This document shows positions 23,354 through 26,708 of a stretch of 26,708 nucleotides of DNA, piece after piece. The stretch spans positions 1-26,708 of the forward strand of contig CAZGXW010000039.1 in the NCBI GenBank assembly GCA_964529975.1, read 5' to 3'. The notes under the pieces were generated by a model. That model was not told where the DNA came from and made no database searches. It saw only the letters and a list, made by a program, of their open reading frames with translations. Both the position numbers and the translations under genes were made by a program. Position 1 is the stretch's first letter. Every line of letters starts with the position of its first letter. The DNA is from JADFMN01 sp964529975 (GTDB taxonomy: Bacteria > Armatimonadota > Fimbriimonadia > Fimbriimonadales > Fimbriimonadaceae).

Positions 23354-23839
23354 CTAAGCAGACGCCGCCGATCTCTGTGCCGCGGCTGCGAGGCTCACGC
23401 GCACGACGAGTTCGCCGCAGCCCGTTTCCAAGTGGATCGAGACTGTCGGGATATCGAGCGTGCTGATGGAGACGTTCGCGCCTTGCACAATGGTCGGTGG
23501 CGTTATGTCGCAGACGAACCCAGCGTCGCTGAGGCCCATGAGCGCGTTGCCGCTGATCATGTTGCCCAGCTCTGCGATCGCGCTTGCGACGAAACTGTCG
23601 TAGATCTTGAGGTTCTGACCCGCCATCGCCGAAGCGATGCGGTTTGCCGTCGTCTCGCGCATTCCGAACATGACCATGCCCTGCAGGTCACCGGTCACGC
23701 CGCAGACCACATTGATCTGGTGGCTGGTGGCGCTGCTCTGCTCGGCGGTCAAGGCCTCCTTTTGCGGGACGTTTCCGAGAACGGTGCTCAAAACGTTGTA
23801 CGCCGCTGTAAGGAACGGGTTCATGAAGTTCGCGTTCAC
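23354..23839 (-). CDS. cheX: CheX-like chemotaxis phosphatase
   Basis: A 161-residue CheC/CheX/FliY-type protein, expected to dephosphorylate CheY-P. The active-site helix reads AIAELGNMISGNAL, giving the E-x2-N pair Glu90/Asn93; only one such helix is seen, as in CheX rather than the two of CheC. The remaining alpha/beta fold (GVTGDLQGMVMFGMRETTANRIASAM, VSISTLDIPTVSIHLETGCGELVVRVSL) also fits. The GTG at 23839 overlaps the cheY stop by 4 bp; the ATG at codon 6 is the alternative start. Confidence 0.85.
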   Translation of the reverse strand: MNANFMNPFLTAAYNVLSTVLGNVPQKEALTAEQSSATSHQINVVCGVTGDLQGMVMFGMRETTANRIASAMAGQNLKIYDSFVASAIAELGNMISGNALMGLSDAGFVCDITPPTIVQGANVSISTLDIPTVSIHLETGCGELVVRVSLAAAAQRSAASA

Positions 23840-24210
23840 GCTGCCTCACCATCCAGGGCTTTGCGGACGCTCTCCAGCACGCGGTTCGTCTGGAAGGGCT
23901 TGACGATGAAGTCGACGGCACCGGACCGGATCGCTTCCACGACCATGTTCTTCTGGCCCATGGCCGTGCACATGATGACCTTCGCGTTCGGGTCGAACGC
24001 TCGGATCTCCTCGAGGGCAGCGATGCCGTCCTTAACCGGCATTGTGATGTCCATCAGGACCACCGCCGGGCTGTGGGTCTTGTACTTGTCGACGGCCTCT
24101 TGTCCGTCGCCGGCCTCGATAATCTCGTCGAAGCCGTTTGCCGAAAGGACGCTTCTCAGCATGGTACGCGTGAAGATCGTATCGTCCGTGATCAAAATGC
24201 GTGGTTTCAT
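23836..24210 (-). CDS. cheY: Single-domain response regulator CheY
   Basis: A 124-residue stand-alone receiver, presumed output of CheA. It has the acidic pocket Asp9/Asp10 (ITDD), phosphoacceptor Asp54 (LMDITMP), Thr82 (MCTAMG) and Lys104 (VKPF), all conserved. No output domain is attached, so it must act by binding a partner such as a motor or another protein not encoded here. First gene of the minus-strand che operon. The nearest Shine-Dalgarno-like GGAGG is 16 bases before the ATG, unusually far. Confidence 0.93.
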   Translation of the reverse strand: MKPRILITDDTIFTRTMLRSVLSANGFDEIIEAGDGQEAVDKYKTHSPAVVLMDITMPVKDGIAALEEIRAFDPNAKVIMCTAMGQKNMVVEAIRSGAVDFIVKPFQTNRVLESVRKALDGEAA

Positions 24211-24418
24211 CGTGCTTGTCGGCCAACCTCCACCGTGCGACCGCCAAGGGGATTATCGATTCGGGCGGGGCAGTCCGTGATGCCGCCGTCGATGTACATC
24301 GAATGCGGGATCGAGTGGGCTCTCCTTTATCGCTCTGTTAACTGGAACGGCACAACCAGGGACCCCAATAGGACTCTTTCCGGCAGTTTCCCGTGGCCCG
24401 GCTTCATGGCTCCAAGGC

Positions 24419-24438
24419 CCGATTTAGGTTCAAATCGG
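24419..24438. promoter_or_regulatory. Inverted repeat containing AGGTTCAA
   Basis: CCGATTT (24419-24425), aggttc, AAATCGG (24432-24438): seven-base perfect arms. The sequence AGGTTCAAAT inside it is shared exactly with the hairpin loop at 10354-10363, also between CCG and CGG flanks, and its core appears inverted at 2476-2483. Confidence 0.45.
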
Positions 24439-24464
24439 TGCGTTCTTGCCACTTTCGGGGCACC

Positions 24465-24482
24465 GTCGCACACGTGTGCGAC
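24465..24482. promoter_or_regulatory. 18-bp perfect palindrome, candidate operator
   Basis: GTCGCACACGTGTGCGAC is fully self-complementary with no spacer, centred between 24473 and 24474. It lies 66 bp before the small ORF and 254 bp from cheY. A dimeric regulator, for example one of the HTH-first proteins encoded nearby, is a natural candidate to bind it; that is inference. An unspaced palindrome makes a poor RNA hairpin, so DNA binding is the better reading. Confidence 0.6.
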
Positions 24483-24548
24483 AGCAAAACGACCTTGTCG
24501 ATACACAGAATCCTAGCGTCATTCCCCCGCAATTGGGGTCATCGCCAA

Positions 24549-24734
24549 ATGGAGCACATCAAGAAATCGATCATCGAGCAGATCGCGATCCTCTCGGACC
24601 ACAAGGGTCACGGACGAGAGATCTGCGTCCAGTTCATCCGCAACCACGCCATGTCCATCGTCCAACTCACCGACGAGGCCCTTGTTTGTGGAAGCGGCGA
24701 GACAATCTCTCAGGAAGCCAAGTACAGTGCATAA
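24549..24734 (+). CDS. Small 61-residue protein, unrecognised
   Basis: I do not recognise this protein. From ATG 24549 it reads MEHIKKSIIEQIAILSDHKG and continues to ...SQEAKYSA. Codon use has strong C/G bias at third positions (many ATC, GAG, CTC, GTC, ACC), as in neighbouring genes, which argues that it is real; bias is lost upstream of the ATG. It is soluble, with a likely helix at residues 2-17 and a Cys at 26 and 47. It overlaps the following HTH regulator by 8 bp (GTG at 24727, TAA at 24732-24734), implying one transcript and translational coupling. No good Shine-Dalgarno is seen. It might modulate the regulator. Confidence 0.6.
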   Translation: MEHIKKSIIEQIAILSDHKGHGREICVQFIRNHAMSIVQLTDEALVCGSGETISQEAKYSA

Positions 24735-25350
24735 GATCCACTCAATCGACCGCATTGACGGTTTTCGTAACCTAAGTGCCCGCGAGACGCAACTCATCGT
24801 TCTAGCCAGTGAGGGGCTGACGGACAAGGAGATCGCGAAGTTCCTGGGAATCAGTTGCGGCACCGTGGTGACCATGTGGTCGCGCATGAGGGCCAAGTTA
24901 GGAATCACCTCGCGTGTCTCCGCCGTAGCGGTCGTGGTCTCGTCTGTCTCGAGGCTACTGGAAAGGAGCCATAGGTCCGACACTGGGCTCGAGGCGATGA
25001 AGATCCTGGTCAGCGCCAAGGGGATCGTCCTTTCCTGCGACTCGTCCGTCATCCTGGCGCTGGGTATTCGTCCCGGCGACGCGATAGGGAACCTGGCTGT
25101 GGATCGTGTGACCACGGTCGACGGCTCGAAGATCAGCGTCTCTGACCAGCCTTGGACGAAGGCACTGGAACTTGGACAATCGAGTTCGAGCCGCCTTGCC
25201 TTTCGGACGGCCAACGCTAGCACCCGCGTCTTGACCCGCTGCCGCCTCGCCGAGGATCCCATCCTTGGTCGCACCGCCCTCGTAGAGTTCGAGTTCGAGC
25301 CCGGCGATTCCAACCTGAACGGCGGCCAGGCCCTCGTCCAAGCGAGTTAG
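24727..25350 (+). CDS. Regulator with N-terminal LuxR-type HTH (third copy, shorter)
   Basis: About 207 residues from GTG 24727, the start favoured by its overlap with the small ORF; TTG 24682 and GTG 24688 are upstream alternatives. Residues about 14-70 are a LuxR/GerE HTH: NLSARETQLIVLASEGLTDK, then AKFLGISCGTVVTMWSRMRAKLG. The motif W-x-R-x-R-A-K-L-G is shared with the two HTH-PAS proteins at 16877-18733, placing it in the same family. The C-terminal part (about 95-205, KILVSAKGIVLSCDSSVILAL ... LVEFEFEPGD) may be a single PAS-like fold, but that is weak. Divergent from cheY, so it could control the che operon. Its stop overlaps the convergent PHP gene. Confidence 0.75.
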   Translation: MHKIHSIDRIDGFRNLSARETQLIVLASEGLTDKEIAKFLGISCGTVVTMWSRMRAKLGITSRVSAVAVVVSSVSRLLERSHRSDTGLEAMKILVSAKGIVLSCDSSVILALGIRPGDAIGNLAVDRVTTVDGSKISVSDQPWTKALELGQSSSSRLAFRTANASTRVLTRCRLAEDPILGRTALVEFEFEPGDSNLNGGQALVQAS

Positions 25351-26573
25351 TTGAACCAGACCGGTGCCAGCCAGGCCCGGTCTCGGTTTGACCCCGTGCC
25401 TTGAAGGACCTTCACGACTAGGTAGTCCGCGCCGTTCGGGACGCGCACACCCTCGATCGTCGCAACGGTGTCTGGCTCGGTGTCTCCGTCCCACTCGGCC
25501 TCGGCGATCAAGCGCGAGGCTTCGCCGCCCTTGAACCCGACGTACACTTCGAACTCGTAGGACGCGCCAGGCTCGTCTGGATCCTCGATCGACAGGTCGA
25601 TCGTCACATCCGTGCTCGCGCCAGGAAACGCCGTGGTGCCCCCTGCCAACACGCCTTCGACCCATAGCATGGCCTTGAGGTTCTTGTCTTCGGTCGCATA
25701 GGAGCGGCCAGTCCTGAGTGCGTCCAGAATGCCCTTTTTCGTCAGCGCCCTGGCATAGACACCCGTTCGGACATTGGTCGCCGAACCCCAAGTGACGTAA
25801 TGGTTGTCTTGGTTCCCCGTCGGCGACACATGGAACCCGAGGCTCAGAAACTTGAAGAAGTCCGACTCGGCCGGGCTCGGCTTGTTCGACGTGAAGGCCT
25901 GTGCGAATGCGGGGCCGACGGACATCTCGATCAGACTTGCGACGCCGTCCATCTTGGAGATCCAGTTCGCCTTTGTCCCAAAGTCGTCGCGCCCGTAGAT
26001 CTTCGCATCGTCGTTGAACGCGTCAGGGTGGTTGAGTTGGACGATGCAGGTCTTACCACTCGAGTCTTTGTTCGCTTTGATCCAGTCGACCAGCTTCTTG
26101 AAATCGCCGTTTGGGGTCGTGATCACTTTCGGCGCGTCGAACACGTTCACGTGGTTCCCGCTCGAAATGCTGCTGAATTCCTGCCCGTAGAGGGCGACGA
26201 ACGATCCGTCGTCCGTGAACGCGGCGGCCTGGTTGGTGAGGCTTGCCTCGTCCGTTCCGTTGTAGAGGTCATGGTCGGTCGCGATCAAGAGGCCGTCTGC
26301 ACGGTCGCCCGCCCCGTTCTCGGCATCCTCGTGGTTGTGCTCGGTCACGGCCAGAAAGTCGAGGTGAGCGATGTCCCTGGCGTGCGCGAAAGCGTTTTCA
26401 GGCGTACCCGAGCCGTCGCTGTAGGACGTGTGGGAGTGCAGATTCCCAAAGTACACCCTCTCTCCGGCGAACTCTAGCCCTCTCCCGGCGATGAATCTTA
26501 GGTGGGCCGTTCGGACAAGGGACGGCTCGGGGTGTTCAAAACTGAGGGCGACGGCGAGAGCGGCCTGGAGCAT
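25347..26573 (-). CDS. PHP-domain metallohydrolase (CehA/McbA-like)
   Basis: A 408-residue protein. Residues about 40-300 form a PHP (polymerase and histidinol phosphatase) domain with metal ligands in NLHSHTSYSDGSG (HxH and Asp), AVTEHNHED, QLNHPD and SPTGNQDNHY. PHP enzymes of this kind are trinuclear-metal phosphoesterases or related hydrolases; substrate is unknown. The C-terminal 90 residues or so look like an all-beta accessory domain (VTIDLSIEDPDEPGASYEFEV). The start MLQAALAVALS is hydrophobic and may be a short signal peptide, but no basic n-region precedes it. ATG 26573 has AGGAG 11 bases upstream. Upstream lies a Pho-box-like direct repeat. The 3' end overlaps the stop of the convergent HTH gene by 4 bp. 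Confidence 0.8.
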   Translation of the reverse strand: MLQAALAVALSFEHPEPSLVRTAHLRFIAGRGLEFAGERVYFGNLHSHTSYSDGSGTPENAFAHARDIAHLDFLAVTEHNHEDAENGAGDRADGLLIATDHDLYNGTDEASLTNQAAAFTDDGSFVALYGQEFSSISSGNHVNVFDAPKVITTPNGDFKKLVDWIKANKDSSGKTCIVQLNHPDAFNDDAKIYGRDDFGTKANWISKMDGVASLIEMSVGPAFAQAFTSNKPSPAESDFFKFLSLGFHVSPTGNQDNHYVTWGSATNVRTGVYARALTKKGILDALRTGRSYATEDKNLKAMLWVEGVLAGGTTAFPGASTDVTIDLSIEDPDEPGASYEFEVYVGFKGGEASRLIAEAEWDGDTEPDTVATIEGVRVPNGADYLVVKVLQGTGSNRDRAWLAPVWFN

Positions 26574-26655
26574 GGTTTTCTTGTCTCCTGTGTCGAGATC
26601 GTGGCCCGTGACTGTCCCCCGTGTCTACGGGCTGCCGCCACGTTAGGGAAACGCC

Positions 26656-26673
26656 CCATGAAACGTCCATGAA
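26656..26673 (-). promoter_or_regulatory. Pho-box-like direct repeat upstream of the PHP gene
   Basis: On the minus strand TTCATGG occurs twice with an 11-bp period (plus CCATGAA at 26656-26662 and 26667-26673), four bases apart. Two 7-bp units with a 4-bp spacer is the geometry of PhoB/PhoP boxes, and TTCA-type units are known from actinobacterial PHO boxes. It lies 83 bp before the ATG of a possible phosphoesterase. A hairpin CCCGT-gtct-ACGGG (26618-26631) sits between it and the gene. Confidence 0.4.
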
Positions 26674-26708
26674 TCAGGCTAAAAGGGGGTTTGGTGCGCG
26701 GGAAAGGA

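Larger units (their letters stand above)
24211..24548. other. Divergent regulatory region between cheY and the small ORF
   Basis: This 338-bp region holds no gene I can support. It must contain the promoter of the che operon (minus) and that of the small ORF/HTH unit (plus). It carries the inverted repeat at 24419-24438, the perfect palindrome at 24465-24482 and a half-site GTGCGAC (24235-24241) near cheY. A minus-strand GATAAT (plus 24252-24257), 42 bp before cheY, could be a -10 box; no convincing -35 accompanies it. Confidence 0.5.

Noticed and set aside
22055..24280. 741-codon plus-strand frame across cheB, cheW, cheX and cheY
   Set aside because: It covers four recognisable minus-strand genes; its product is of shadow composition.
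24419..24445. GGTTCAAATC resembling a tRNA T-arm
   Set aside because: The flanking bases do not form a T-stem and no acceptor or anticodon arm can be drawn.

Overview
The window reads as part of a chromosome of a high-GC, two-membrane (diderm) bacterium. An outer-membrane-type polysaccharide export protein and a MelA-like enzyme sit beside a full chemosensory operon. The N-terminal-HTH/PAS regulators and frequent GTG/TTG starts would fit an environmental lineage such as Armatimonadota (Fimbriimonadia), but that placement is a guess from gene style. No rRNA, tRNA, CRISPR array, insertion sequence or prophage gene was seen.

Layout. (1) 1-2454: a phased AAAACGGGAG repeat array, a GH4 alpha-galactosidase (+) and, convergent to it, methylenetetrahydrofolate reductase metF (-). 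(2) 2575-14716 (+): a ten-gene capsule/exopolysaccharide locus of the Wzx/Wzy type: SLBB export protein, Wzz-like chain-length protein, Wzx-like flippase, Wzy-like polymerase, two GT4 glycosyltransferases, then a UDP-L-FucNAc block (FnlB-like reductase, FnlA, FnlC) and the WbuB-type transferase. Most junctions are 4-bp stop/start overlaps. The one real break is a 107-bp gap with two hairpins at 10341-10447. No initiating sugar-phosphate transferase and no tyrosine kinase lie in the window. (3) 14869-16815 (+): a methyl-accepting chemotaxis protein behind a highly structured 5' leader. (4) 24210 down to 16877 (-): cheY-cheX-cheW-cheB-cheA-cheR, followed by two tandem paralogous regulators with an N-terminal LuxR-type HTH and two PAS domains. 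(5) 24549-25350 (+), divergent from cheY: an unrecognised 61-residue protein overlapping a third HTH-first regulator. (6) 25347-26573 (-): a PHP-domain metallohydrolase whose stop codon overlaps that of the regulator, with a direct repeat resembling a Pho box upstream.

How they fit together. The EPS genes can make, flip, polymerise and export a polymer containing N-acetyl-L-fucosamine. The chemosensory genes form a complete receptor-kinase-regulator-adaptation set (MCP, CheW, CheA, CheY, CheR, CheB) with CheX as likely phosphatase. No flagellar or pilus gene is present, so the output (motility or control of EPS) is open. The most unusual material is the family of three HTH-first regulators, one of which seems to start with ATA, the 18-bp perfect palindrome in the cheY/small-ORF intergenic region, the mcp leader, and an AGGTTCAA/TTGAACCT element that recurs inside dyads at three intergenic sites.
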